From NCBI RefSeq assembly GCF_005860805.1, contig NZ_VCEJ01000002.1, forward strand, positions 124,001 through 188,000: a stretch of 64,000 nucleotides of DNA, given 5' to 3'. Within the stretch, counting starts at the first letter, position 1. Each line of letters starts with the position of its first letter. Both the position numbers and the translations under genes were made by a program. This document shows positions 17,898 through 26,876 of this stretch, one piece after another. Source of the DNA: Dyadobacter luticola (GTDB lineage: Bacteria; Bacteroidota; Bacteroidia; Cytophagales; Spirosomataceae). The notes beneath the pieces are model-generated. The model saw nothing but the letters and a program-made list of their open reading frames with translations, searched no databases and was not told the DNA's origin.

Positions 17898-17917
17898 TTA
17901 ATTATCCGGATAATTAA
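17898..17917. promoter_or_regulatory. Perfect 20-bp palindrome between metal efflux operon and PUL
   Basis: TTAATTATCCGGATAATTAA is exactly self-complementary over 20 bases. It lies 30 bases upstream of the efflux operon's first ATG and about 200 bases before susC, in an otherwise AT-rich divergent region. The position suits a repressor operator for the metal operon (a TetR/ArsR/MarR dimer site, for example). No regulator gene is adjacent to bind it. A shorter palindrome, TAACGCGTTA, occurs near 18013. Confidence 0.45.
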
Positions 17918-18114
17918 AAAATTAATGGGTTTTGTGGCTCCGTTAATCATTTATTAACCATTTCTTAATACGCCCCGTCTTTCTTTGACACATGGTTAGG
18001 CCGACCAAAATGTAACGCGTTAAACTTGGATTTGAATTATGGAAAGAGGCAGCAGACAGCTTTTCGCAGGAAAGGCCGGCAGAGAGGGTTTGTACTTGAA
18101 CTTAAAAAGATGAT

Positions 18115-21100
18115 ATGGAAAATCGACCTTTATTAAAACGGAAAGACTCCGGGAGCTTTCGGAAGATGCATTGGATCGGGACCTTATGGTGCCTGATGTT
18201 ATTACTCGGTAACATGGCTTCTGCCCAGAATGCCGGGCAAGAAGCGGCTATCTCCGGCGACGTGCGCGATGAGAAAAATCTGGCTATTCCCGGCGCCAGC
18301 ATTGTTTTGCAGGGAACCACAAAAGGTACTACCACGGATGTCGACGGGAAATTTTCCATGTCGGTTCCGTCATCGGGTTCTGTGCTTATTGTCAGTTTTT
18401 TGGGCTACAAGCGGCAGGAAATTACGGTAGGGAGCCGCACCAGCTTCGACATTAAGCTGGAACTGAGCACCGACGAGCTGAATGAAGTGGTGGTAGTGGG
18501 TTACGGTACCCAGCGCAAGCAGACATTGACCGGTGCCATTTCCAACATTGTTTCGGAGCAGATCAAAACGACCACGCATACCAGCCTGGCGCAAAGTCTG
18601 CAGGGAAAAGTAGCCGGCGTGCAGATCCGCCAGAATTCCGGCGAGCCAGGGTCGTTCAGTACGAACATCAACATTCGCGGATTTGGCGAGCCGCTTTATG
18701 TGGTCGACGGGATTGCGCGGGACGGTGGCTATGAATTTCAGAAGATCAACCCGGACGACATTGAGAGTATTTCGGTTTTGAAAGACGCCTCGGCCGCAAT
18801 CTTCGGGATCCGCGCCGGAAATGGGGTGGTGATTGTCACGACTAAAAAAGGCAAGCAGGGCAAGCCGCAGTTTAGCTACAATGCAGTGTACGGCCGCCAG
18901 AGCCCTACGGATGTCCCGAAAATGACGTCGGCATTGCAGTGGGCTGAAATGCGGAATGATGCGGCGAAAAACCTGGGTGAAAATCCGGTGTACTCGCCAG
19001 AGGAAATTGAGAAGTTCAGGACTGGCGCGCCGGGCTACCAGGGAACGGATTGGTATAAAGAGGTATTGAACAAATCGGCATCCCAGCAGCAGCATTTTAT
19101 CTCGGCGTCGGGCGCAGAGGGCGCAACCTCGTATTTCGCAAGTTTTGGCTATCAGAAAGAAAACGGTTTGCTGAAAAGCAACGATATGGGCTATCAGAAG
19201 TACACTTTCCGTACCAATGTTGGCATCGACCTGCATAAGAATCTGCACGCCGACATTATCCTCTCAGGACTTTTCGACAAGCGGACGCAGCCCGGCGATA
19301 ATTTTTTCAATGTTTTCAAAGGTACCCGCGTTGCGCTGGCCACCGAGCGGCCTTATGCCAATGATAACCCCAAATACCCGGCACTGTTGAGCGGAGGCTA
19401 CAATCCGGTGGCGCTCGCAAATGGTGACCTGACAGGCTATTCAGAGGATGTGAACAAGTTTTTCCAATCCACTTTTGCACTGACTTACACGGTGCCTTTT
19501 GTGCCGGGACTGCGGATCAAAGGCCAGGTAGGGTATGACAGCAACAATTATCGCAACAAGTCGCTCTCAAAAAGCTATAACCTTTACACCTATGATGCCG
19601 CGACGGACAAATACACGGCGCATACGCAGCGAAACCCCTCACGGATCAGCAACAATTTCTCCGACAATAACCGGGTAACATTTCAGGGGCAGCTTTTTTA
19701 CAATAAGGTGATTGCTAAAAATCACAACATCGGCGCCACGCTGGTATACGAGCAGCAGGAATCGAAAAACCGCTGGGCTGGACTGGGCAGGGAATATGCT
19801 TTCTACACCAATGACCAGATTGATCAGGCTGGCCTGAATAACCAGACGACGAGCGGATCGGAAAGCGAATATGCCAGCCAATCATACGTAGGGCGGTTGA
19901 ATTATGATTTTAAAGAAAAATACCTGCTGGAAGTAGCTGCCCGCTACGATGGCTCCTACCGCTACCATCCCGACCGTCGCTGGGGACTTTTCCCCGTGGT
20001 GTCTGCTGGCTGGCGGGTTTCGGAAGAGGAATTTATGAAGCGGATCCCTTTTATTTCAATGCTGAAACTGAGAGGTTCGTACGGTTTGGTAGGAGCGGAT
20101 GCAGGTGCGCCTTTCCAGTATGTGCCAGGTTTCTCGCTGACTGGCGGGGGAGGGTATGAGTTTACCAATGGAAATTATACCACAGGGGCTGCTTCTCCGG
20201 CGATCGTGAATGAAAACCTGACCTGGTTCAAGTCTAACATTCAGGACGTAGGTATCGATGTGGGACTTTGGGATAATAAGATTGACCTCACATTTGACAT
20301 TTACCAGCGTGACCGGAAAGGATTGCTGGCGCGCAGGAATGTTTCCTTGCCCAACACCTTCGGCGGAACATTGCCCGAGGAAAACCTGAACAGCGACAGG
20401 GTACGTGGGATTGAATTTTCAGCCGGTTACAGCGGCCAGATCCGCGATTTTAAATATGGCATTTCAGGAAACTTCAACTACGCCCGCACCATGAACCGGT
20501 ATGTAGAGCGGGGCGATTTCCTGAGCAGTATGGACAGGTGGCGCAATGGTGCTGCCAACCGCTGGAATGATGTGGTGTGGGCTTACCAGCTCGAAGGCCA
20601 GTTCCAGAATAAGGACGAGGTGATCTACGCGCCGATCCAAAATGGCGATCTCGGCAACACCCGTGAACTTCCAGGCGACTTCCGCTACAAGGATGTGGAC
20701 GGAAACGGTGTGATAGATGGGAATGATGCTACCCCGCTTTTCTTCGGTGGCGATCCGAAAATGTACTACGGTGTCACGCTCAATGCATCCTGGAAAAACT
20801 TTGACTTTACAGCTTTGTTCCAGGGTTCGGGAAAATATAGCGTGCGTTTCCGTGAGGTATATGCCGAGGTATTTGCGTTCCGCGGAAACACACCTGAATA
20901 TTTTTACGACAGATGGCATCTGTCAGATGATGACCAGTGGATTCCGGGTAAATGGCCGGCTTCCCGCTTCAACTACAATGTGGGTGCGATGTATGCCGAA
21001 AGTTCTGCCTGGCGGAAAGATGCTTCATATCTCCGCTTCAAAAGTGCGCAGCTGGGTTACACGGTTAAACTTGGCTGGCTGAAAAAAATCGGCATTCAGG

Positions 21101-21255
21101 ATGTGCGGCTCTATGCCAACGCCCACAACATTTTCACCTGGGCCGACCCTTTTGTAAAACCTTTTGACCCGGAAAAAATTGAAGGATTGTTTGGTGCAGG
21201 GCTGACTTACCCGGTCACGAGGAGCTACAATTTTGGTATCAATGTTAAATTTTAA
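18115..21255 (+). CDS. SusC/RagA-family TonB-dependent outer-membrane transporter
   Basis: 1046 residues. Signal peptide at about 20-38 (LWCLMLLLGNMASAQ), then a carboxypeptidase-regulatory-like domain (ISGDVRDEKNLAIPGASIVL at about 46-125), the TonB box region with VVVVGYGTQRKQTLTGAIS, the plug domain with the SusC signature plus FGEPLYVVDGIARDG, and a 22-strand barrel ending SYNFGINVKF. It has no STN domain, so it does not signal to a FecR-type anti-sigma. It should import oligosaccharides with the SusD partner encoded 12 bases later. First gene of the PUL that runs to the GH43 at 26875. Confidence 0.95.
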   Translation: MENRPLLKRKDSGSFRKMHWIGTLWCLMLLLGNMASAQNAGQEAAISGDVRDEKNLAIPGASIVLQGTTKGTTTDVDGKFSMSVPSSGSVLIVSFLGYKRQEITVGSRTSFDIKLELSTDELNEVVVVGYGTQRKQTLTGAISNIVSEQIKTTTHTSLAQSLQGKVAGVQIRQNSGEPGSFSTNINIRGFGEPLYVVDGIARDGGYEFQKINPDDIESISVLKDASAAIFGIRAGNGVVIVTTKKGKQGKPQFSYNAVYGRQSPTDVPKMTSALQWAEMRNDAAKNLGENPVYSPEEIEKFRTGAPGYQGTDWYKEVLNKSASQQQHFISASGAEGATSYFASFGYQKENGLLKSNDMGYQKYTFRTNVGIDLHKNLHADIILSGLFDKRTQPGDNFFNVFKGTRVALATERPYANDNPKYPALLSGGYNPVALANGDLTGYSEDVNKFFQSTFALTYTVPFVPGLRIKGQVGYDSNNYRNKSLSKSYNLYTYDAATDKYTAHTQRNPSRISNNFSDNNRVTFQGQLFYNKVIAKNHNIGATLVYEQQESKNRWAGLGREYAFYTNDQIDQAGLNNQTTSGSESEYASQSYVGRLNYDFKEKYLLEVAARYDGSYRYHPDRRWGLFPVVSAGWRVSEEEFMKRIPFISMLKLRGSYGLVGADAGAPFQYVPGFSLTGGGGYEFTNGNYTTGAASPAIVNENLTWFKSNIQDVGIDVGLWDNKIDLTFDIYQRDRKGLLARRNVSLPNTFGGTLPEENLNSDRVRGIEFSAGYSGQIRDFKYGISGNFNYARTMNRYVERGDFLSSMDRWRNGAANRWNDVVWAYQLEGQFQNKDEVIYAPIQNGDLGNTRELPGDFRYKDVDGNGVIDGNDATPLFFGGDPKMYYGVTLNASWKNFDFTALFQGSGKYSVRFREVYAEVFAFRGNTPEYFYDRWHLSDDDQWIPGKWPASRFNYNVGAMYAESSAWRKDASYLRFKSAQLGYTVKLGWLKKIGIQDVRLYANAHNIFTWADPFVKPFDPEKIEGLFGAGLTYPVTRSYNFGINVKF

Positions 21256-21267
21256 TTGCTGCGAAAA

Positions 21268-23163
21268 ATGAAATGGATTAAAAATACCGTACTGCTGCTC
21301 ACATTCTTTTTCGCGATAAGCTGCGGGAATGTGCTTGACAAGCAGCCACTTGATAAATTGCAGGGCGAAAATCTTTTTTCCGATCCGGAGGGCGTGAAGC
21401 TGTACATGGCCAACCTGTACTACCAGCTGCCGATCGAGGATTTTACCTATTTCAGACAGGGTTTCAACTGGAATACCGGCGACCCCAATAATGGTGGGTT
21501 TGCGCCAGCCATGGTCACCGACGAGGCGGTGCATACCGAGTTTGGCGATTTTATCGGCGACGGTGATTTTCAATGGTGGGACCAGGGCTACAAGCTGATA
21601 CGGGATACCAATATCCTGATCGACATTATCCCGACACTGGATGTCACCGACGAGGAAAACAAGGCGCTGGTGGGTGAGAGTGCATTTATTCGTGCATTCG
21701 CCTATTTTGCCCTCGTAAAAAGATATGGCGGAGTGCCCCTGATCACCTCGGTGCAAAAATACGAAGGCAATGTGGACGCTTTGAAAGTGCCGCGGAGCAC
21801 CGAAAAAGAAACCTGGGATTTCGTGATGAAGGAATGCGATATTGCCATTGCCAACCTTTCAGATTCCTGGCCGGGCGGCGAAAGACGGGCTACGAAATGG
21901 GTGGCTTACGCTTTAAAATCGCGCGCAGCACTCCACGCCGCTTCCCTCGCCAAATATGGTGACCGCTCCCCGATTTCTGGTACGGCCGTCGATCAGAAAC
22001 TCGTAGGACTGGATAAATCGGCTGCTGCTGAGTACTACAAAGCGGCGATCGACGCCTCCGAGGCGATCATCGCCTCAGGAAAATTTGCATTGTACAAGCC
22101 TGCTCCTGCCACACCGGAAGAGGCTGCTAATAATTACCGCCTGCTTTTCGAAGATCCGAACAATGCGCCGGAGGAAGTGATTTTTATCAAAGGCTATGCA
22201 AGACCAGGTTCCGGTACCGGCCACAATTACGGTATCTGGTACCAGCCCAACCAAACCGCGAACGGCTGGCCGCACCCGGGACGCATGAACCCGACGCTGG
22301 AACTGATGGACACTTACGAAAGCTACGACAAGCCCGGCGTCAGCTCGCCGGTAGTCACGACTGTGGCGGGCAATGATATTACCGACTACAACGGTTTCAA
22401 TGCGGGCAAACAGTACAAGCGTTTTGATGAAGCCAATGATATTTTCAAAGGGAAAGATGCCAGGATGTGGGCCACGATGATTTTGCCGGGTACAAGCTGG
22501 AAAGGCCAGAAAATTGTTATTCAGGCTGGTTTCGTCAAACCCGACGGCAGCGCGCAGATCATGGGCGGCGATCCGTTCACATTGGCTGGAAAAACCTACT
22601 ACACCTATGGCTCAGCGGACCGGACGCAGTATTCGGGTTTTGATACCTGGGGCGGGAACAACACGCGGACGGGCGTCAGTTTCAAGAAGTTTTTGAATGA
22701 GGGTGTTAACATTGCTCCGGGATGGAACCAGACCACGACCGATTTCGCGGAGTTCCGCTATGCCGAAGTCCTGCTCAATTATGCAGAAGCAATCGTCGAA
22801 AGTGGTACCGGCGACAAGGTGAAAGGTGCTAAGGCGCTGAATGATATCCGTCACCGCGCAGCCCATAAAACAGACATTCCGCTGACGATCGACAATGTGA
22901 TCCGTGAAAGAAGGGTAGAGCTGGCGTTTGAAAACAAGCGTTTCTGGGACCTGATTAGAAGACGTGAATACCACACGGTTTTCAACAATACCATGCGACA
23001 CGCCATCCTTCCCGTGCTGGACTTGCGGGTAACCCCGGCGAAGTACATTTTTATCCGTACCAACGTCGCCAGAAGCAACCCGTCTACCTTCGACTACAAA
23101 CAATATTACAGAGCAATCCCGGGAATAGGGGCCAACGGACTTGTGCAGAATCCGCAGTATTGA
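21268..23163 (+). CDS. SusD/RagB-family surface glycan-binding lipoprotein
   Basis: 631 residues from ATG 21268 (a TTG at 21256 would abut the susC stop, but ATG gives a clean lipoprotein signal, FFFAISC with Cys19). The N-terminal SusD-like_3 region has NVLDKQPLDKLQGENLFSDP and the TPR helices (ALVGESAFIRAFAYFALVKR, YGGVPLI). The C-terminal RagB domain has FRYAEVLLNYAEAIVESGTG and VIRERRVELAFENKRFWDLI, both hallmarks of the family. It caps the SusC barrel and binds the substrate at the cell surface. Glycan specificity cannot be read from the sequence. Confidence 0.95.
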   Translation: MKWIKNTVLLLTFFFAISCGNVLDKQPLDKLQGENLFSDPEGVKLYMANLYYQLPIEDFTYFRQGFNWNTGDPNNGGFAPAMVTDEAVHTEFGDFIGDGDFQWWDQGYKLIRDTNILIDIIPTLDVTDEENKALVGESAFIRAFAYFALVKRYGGVPLITSVQKYEGNVDALKVPRSTEKETWDFVMKECDIAIANLSDSWPGGERRATKWVAYALKSRAALHAASLAKYGDRSPISGTAVDQKLVGLDKSAAAEYYKAAIDASEAIIASGKFALYKPAPATPEEAANNYRLLFEDPNNAPEEVIFIKGYARPGSGTGHNYGIWYQPNQTANGWPHPGRMNPTLELMDTYESYDKPGVSSPVVTTVAGNDITDYNGFNAGKQYKRFDEANDIFKGKDARMWATMILPGTSWKGQKIVIQAGFVKPDGSAQIMGGDPFTLAGKTYYTYGSADRTQYSGFDTWGGNNTRTGVSFKKFLNEGVNIAPGWNQTTTDFAEFRYAEVLLNYAEAIVESGTGDKVKGAKALNDIRHRAAHKTDIPLTIDNVIRERRVELAFENKRFWDLIRRREYHTVFNNTMRHAILPVLDLRVTPAKYIFIRTNVARSNPSTFDYKQYYRAIPGIGANGLVQNPQY

Positions 23164-23192
23164 GAAGCTGTTGCCTAAAACAATCAATGATC

Positions 23193-23882
23193 ATGAAAAA
23201 AACAAAAACATACATTTCTGCGCTGCTGGTGGCATTTTTGGCTTCGGCTTGCAGCATCGACAATTATCCGGCACCGGATGCGCAACTTTACGGGACGTTC
23301 CTGGATAGTGAAACCAATGAGCCGGTTGAACAGGACATTATCCGCGGGAGCCAGATCGAGTTTATCGAGCATGGCTATTCCTCGGAAACCAAGCAGACGA
23401 TGCTTGTGAAAAACGATGGTACATACCGGAATAACCTCATTTTTTCAAACACTTATACTATCACGCCGGTACGCGGAAATTTCGTTCCGCTGACACCGCA
23501 GGAAGTGACGGTCAAAGGAGAGACGCAGCTCGATTTCAAGGTGCAGCCTTACATTCGTTTAAAGGACGTGAAAATTGAAAAGGTCGGCAGCAAGGTGGTG
23601 GCAACATTCAAACTGCAGCAGACTGTAATCAATAACGTACGGAAAATAGGTCTTTACGTCCACCCTGAACCATCAGTAGGCGAGCCTATGCGCACGGCCC
23701 TGGCAGAGCAGGAAATTAATGCGGCGACGGACCCGAATAAGGTATACAAGCTGGAACTGGATGTAGCAGCAAACAGCAATGTGCTGAAAGCCGGCAATCA
23801 ATACTTTTTCCGCGCGGGAGCCATTATAGACGCGCCAGAGTCCAAATTCAACTATGCCAAAGCCGTAAGGCTCGGACTCTAA
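23193..23882 (+). CDS. DUF3823-family PUL lipoprotein
   Basis: 229 residues from ATG 23193 (ATG 23187 also possible). Lipobox FLASAC with Cys20. The mature protein starts NYPAPDAQLYGTFLDSETNE, the usual DUF3823 opening, a carboxypeptidase-regulatory-like beta-sandwich (about 30-115), followed by a second beta domain (LKDVKIEKVGSKVVATFKLQ) to the end. DUF3823 proteins are encoded directly after susD in many PULs and are thought to be surface glycan-binding accessory proteins (SGBP-like). About 30 bases after susD, same operon. No catalytic residues expected. Confidence 0.85.
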   Translation: MKKTKTYISALLVAFLASACSIDNYPAPDAQLYGTFLDSETNEPVEQDIIRGSQIEFIEHGYSSETKQTMLVKNDGTYRNNLIFSNTYTITPVRGNFVPLTPQEVTVKGETQLDFKVQPYIRLKDVKIEKVGSKVVATFKLQQTVINNVRKIGLYVHPEPSVGEPMRTALAEQEINAATDPNKVYKLELDVAANSNVLKAGNQYFFRAGAIIDAPESKFNYAKAVRLGL

Positions 23883-23935
23883 CTCAGAACCACAAGCCAG
23901 CGGCCTTTTTTTGTCATTGAATCAAATGCTTAACT

Positions 23936-25246
23936 ATGAGACTACTACACCTCTTTTTACTCTTACCTTTTCTTTCTTTCAGCTGCCGTGGGGCGGATGA
24001 TGATGATAAAAAGCCGATTGAACCGAAACCCGTTGAAGAAGTGAAATATGACGAAACCGGTGTGCTTTTCAAGAGCTATAAAGGGCTTGTGATGGCGGGT
24101 TACCAGGGTTGGTTTACCGCTGAGGGCGATGGTGCGGGTCGTGGCTGGCATCATTATCAGAAAAACGGAAAGTTTGAGCCAGGTTTTACTTCGATTGATT
24201 TCTGGCCGGATGTGACCGAGTATTCCAAAACCTACAATACCGCATTTAAATACGCTGACGGCACAGCCGCCAAAGTATATAGTCCGTATGACGAGGAAAG
24301 TGTGGACCTGCATTTTAAATGGATGCAGGAGCACGATATCGACGGCGTTTACATGCAGCGTTTTGTGGGGGAGGTGAAAGGTGAAAGCGGTAAAAAGCAC
24401 TTTAACAAGGTGCTTGCCAATGCTTTGAAGGCTTCCAAAAAATATGGCCGCGCGATCAGCATCATGTACGATCTGAGCGGATCGGCTTCGGCGGATATGG
24501 ATTTTATTGTAAAAGATTGGGAGGAACTGCAAAAGCAATTTTTACTTTTTGACAACAAGGAATATCCGCAATACCTCCGGCACAACGGCCGGCCGCTCCT
24601 CGCCATCTGGGGCGTAGGCTTCAATGATGGCCGGAAATACACGATCGCCGACATTCAGAAACTGGTAGAAAAATTAAAAGGCCCGACGAAAAAAGCTTCC
24701 ATACTACTGGGTGTGCCGTATTACTGGCGGACTCTTGGTAATGACACGGAAAATTCGCAGCTGCTTCACACCGTGATCAAAAGCGCCGACGTAATTATGC
24801 CTTGGGCTGTGGGTAGGTACAATGCGTCGAGCTATACCGACATTGCGGGGACACATTTGCCGGCGGACATTGCCTGGTGCAAGACTAATAACATTGACTA
24901 CGCGCCGCTCGTCTTCCCGGGTTTCAGCTGGGGAAACCTGAAAAACGATAAATCACTTTACAATCAAATCCCGCGCGGCAAAGGCGATTTTCTCTGGCAG
25001 CAGGTAGCCGGCGCTAAATTGTCGGGTGCGGAGGCATTGTATGTCGCTATGTTTGACGAGGTGGATGAGGGTACTGCGATTTTTAAAACCAAAAAAGAAG
25101 GCGAAACACCGCTCAATGCCGATGGCAAATTTGTCGGCATCGAGCCGGATCTTCCCTCTGATCATTACCTCTGGCTCACCGGACAAGCGGCCAGATGGTT
25201 CCACGGCGAAAGCGGCTTTACGGCCCAGCGGCCCGTGCGAAAGTAA
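23936..25246 (+). CDS. GH71/GH99-like glycoside hydrolase, surface lipoprotein
   Basis: 436 residues. Lipobox LSFSC (Cys17) followed by RGADDDDK, the acidic surface-export pattern, so probably outside the cell. The barrel begins LVMAGYQGWFTAEGDGAGRG, as in the family. A catalytic-type motif MFDEVDEGT (Glu375 and Glu378) corresponds to the E-W-H-E-G-T of GH99 enzymes. Relatives are often called xylosidases in databases, but GH99 members are endo-alpha-mannosidases/mannanases, so substrate is open. It is fourth in the PUL, 53 bases after the DUF3823 gene. With GH92 nearby, an alpha-mannose containing glycan is possible. Confidence 0.8.
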   Translation: MRLLHLFLLLPFLSFSCRGADDDDKKPIEPKPVEEVKYDETGVLFKSYKGLVMAGYQGWFTAEGDGAGRGWHHYQKNGKFEPGFTSIDFWPDVTEYSKTYNTAFKYADGTAAKVYSPYDEESVDLHFKWMQEHDIDGVYMQRFVGEVKGESGKKHFNKVLANALKASKKYGRAISIMYDLSGSASADMDFIVKDWEELQKQFLLFDNKEYPQYLRHNGRPLLAIWGVGFNDGRKYTIADIQKLVEKLKGPTKKASILLGVPYYWRTLGNDTENSQLLHTVIKSADVIMPWAVGRYNASSYTDIAGTHLPADIAWCKTNNIDYAPLVFPGFSWGNLKNDKSLYNQIPRGKGDFLWQQVAGAKLSGAEALYVAMFDEVDEGTAIFKTKKEGETPLNADGKFVGIEPDLPSDHYLWLTGQAARWFHGESGFTAQRPVRK

Positions 25247-25300
25247 CAGGCGCAGGGGAACAGGCTTCCGATATTAGAAATAATTCTTTTTCTTAGCCCC

Positions 25301-26875
25301 ATGAAAAAGACGAAGTCCTGTTCCCTTGTTGTCAGCCTGATGCTGTTTTTTGTGACCTGTACCTTTGCCCAGAAACCCGCTCCGGCGCCGGTCATCACCT
25401 ATCGTAATCCCGTCATTGCCGGTGATTTTGCAGATCCCTCGGTGATAAGGGTCGGCAATGTGTATTACGCGGTGGGCACTTCGTCGGAGTGGGGGCCGGC
25501 CTATCCGATGTATACTTCCAAAAATCTGGTGAACTGGGAATACATCGGACCGGTATTTCTGGATATGCCCGACTGGACGATGGGCAGCTTCTGGGCACCG
25601 GAGTTCTTTTACCGAAACAATACCTACTACATATACTATACCGCCCGGCGCAAATCCGATCAGAAATCCTTCATCGGCGTCGCCAGCACCAAAGACCTGA
25701 AAAAGGGTTTCAAAGACCACGGTATCATCATTGAGTGGACAAATGAGGCGATCGATGCATTTGTGGTAGAAGATAAGGGCAAATTGTTCATCACGTGGAA
25801 AGCCTACGGGCTGGATAAGGGAAAAGACATTGAGCTGCTCGGCGCAGAGCTTTCCGCGGATGGGTTGAAAATGGTGGGTCAGGAGTTCAGTCTAATAAAA
25901 GCGGATGCAGCTGGCTGGGAAGGTGGGGGTGCGGAGGGACAAACAATTTTCAAACGTGGAAATTACTGGTATATGCTGTATTCGGGCAATGCTTGCTGCG
26001 GTGAAAAATGTGATTACCAGGTTGGGATGGCACGGGCTGAAAAATTACAGGGGCCCTGGAAAAAATTCTCCGGTAACCCGGTGCTTTTTGGAGATGATAC
26101 GTGGAAATGTCCGGGTCACGGCACCGTAGTAGTGACGCCTGACAAGCGGTATTTTTACCTGCATCATGCTTACAGCGGCTCCGACTTCACATTTGGCGGA
26201 CGGCAGGGTGTGCTGAGTGAGCTCGTTTGGGATGAAACTACGCAGTGGCCGGCATTCAGGTATGGAAAAACGACGCCCGCCCAGGCCGAGTCGCCAAGTA
26301 ATATACTGGCAATCGATCAGGCCGATTTTTCCGTCAATTATGAAAAGGATTCGCTGCAGATACCCTGGGTATATGATGTAAAATATCAGAAGCCATCTTA
26401 CAGTATTGAAGGCGACGCCCTGCGGATTACAGCGAATGAGCATCAGCCGGTCAGTAACTTTCTGGGTGTTGTTGTAAAAAAAGGCAATTATGACTTCACC
26501 GCGCAGATAGGTGTCCTTGAAGATCTGAACCAGAACATTGTGGTTTACGGTGATAGCGAAAATGCGCTGGGCTTTGGTGTGAGGGAAGGTCAGATCGAAC
26601 TTTGGCAAATCAAAGACGGTGAATATAAAGTGCTGAACAAGCAGGATATTCCCGACAAATACAAAATCATCGACCTGAAACTGAACAGCCGGTTTGGCCG
26701 GTTCTACGAGTTCAGCTGGGGCGTGAAAGGGCAAAAGGTGGATTCTGCAAGTCCCGTGAAAATGGAAGCTTCGTGGCTGCCGCGCTGGGACCGGGCGCCT
26801 CGCGTGGGTATCAACGTGTCGGGTAAAAAGCAGGGGAAAAGTGACATTCGCTCCGTACAGATGAAATATAACTGA
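25301..26875 (+). CDS. GH43-family glycoside hydrolase
   Basis: 524 residues with a signal peptide ending TFAQ (about residue 24). The five-bladed GH43 propeller occupies about 35-330: catalytic base Asp45 in GDFADPSVI, the pKa-modulating Asp in TNEAIDAFVVED near residue 151, and the general acid Glu in GGGAEGQTIFKRG near 211. The remaining ~190 residues form a beta-sandwich (NFLGVVVKKGNYDFTAQIGV), the usual XAC/lectin-like C-terminal module. Arabinofuranosidase, xylosidase or galactosidase activity are all known in GH43. It is exported to the periplasm and ends two bases before the convergent regulator gene. Confidence 0.9.
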   Translation: MKKTKSCSLVVSLMLFFVTCTFAQKPAPAPVITYRNPVIAGDFADPSVIRVGNVYYAVGTSSEWGPAYPMYTSKNLVNWEYIGPVFLDMPDWTMGSFWAPEFFYRNNTYYIYYTARRKSDQKSFIGVASTKDLKKGFKDHGIIIEWTNEAIDAFVVEDKGKLFITWKAYGLDKGKDIELLGAELSADGLKMVGQEFSLIKADAAGWEGGGAEGQTIFKRGNYWYMLYSGNACCGEKCDYQVGMARAEKLQGPWKKFSGNPVLFGDDTWKCPGHGTVVVTPDKRYFYLHHAYSGSDFTFGGRQGVLSELVWDETTQWPAFRYGKTTPAQAESPSNILAIDQADFSVNYEKDSLQIPWVYDVKYQKPSYSIEGDALRITANEHQPVSNFLGVVVKKGNYDFTAQIGVLEDLNQNIVVYGDSENALGFGVREGQIELWQIKDGEYKVLNKQDIPDKYKIIDLKLNSRFGRFYEFSWGVKGQKVDSASPVKMEASWLPRWDRAPRVGINVSGKKQGKSDIRSVQMKYN

Positions 26876-26876
26876 C

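Noticed and set aside
18370..19248. Minus-strand frame of 292 codons inside susC
   Set aside because: Antisense shadow; susC frame has full family motifs.
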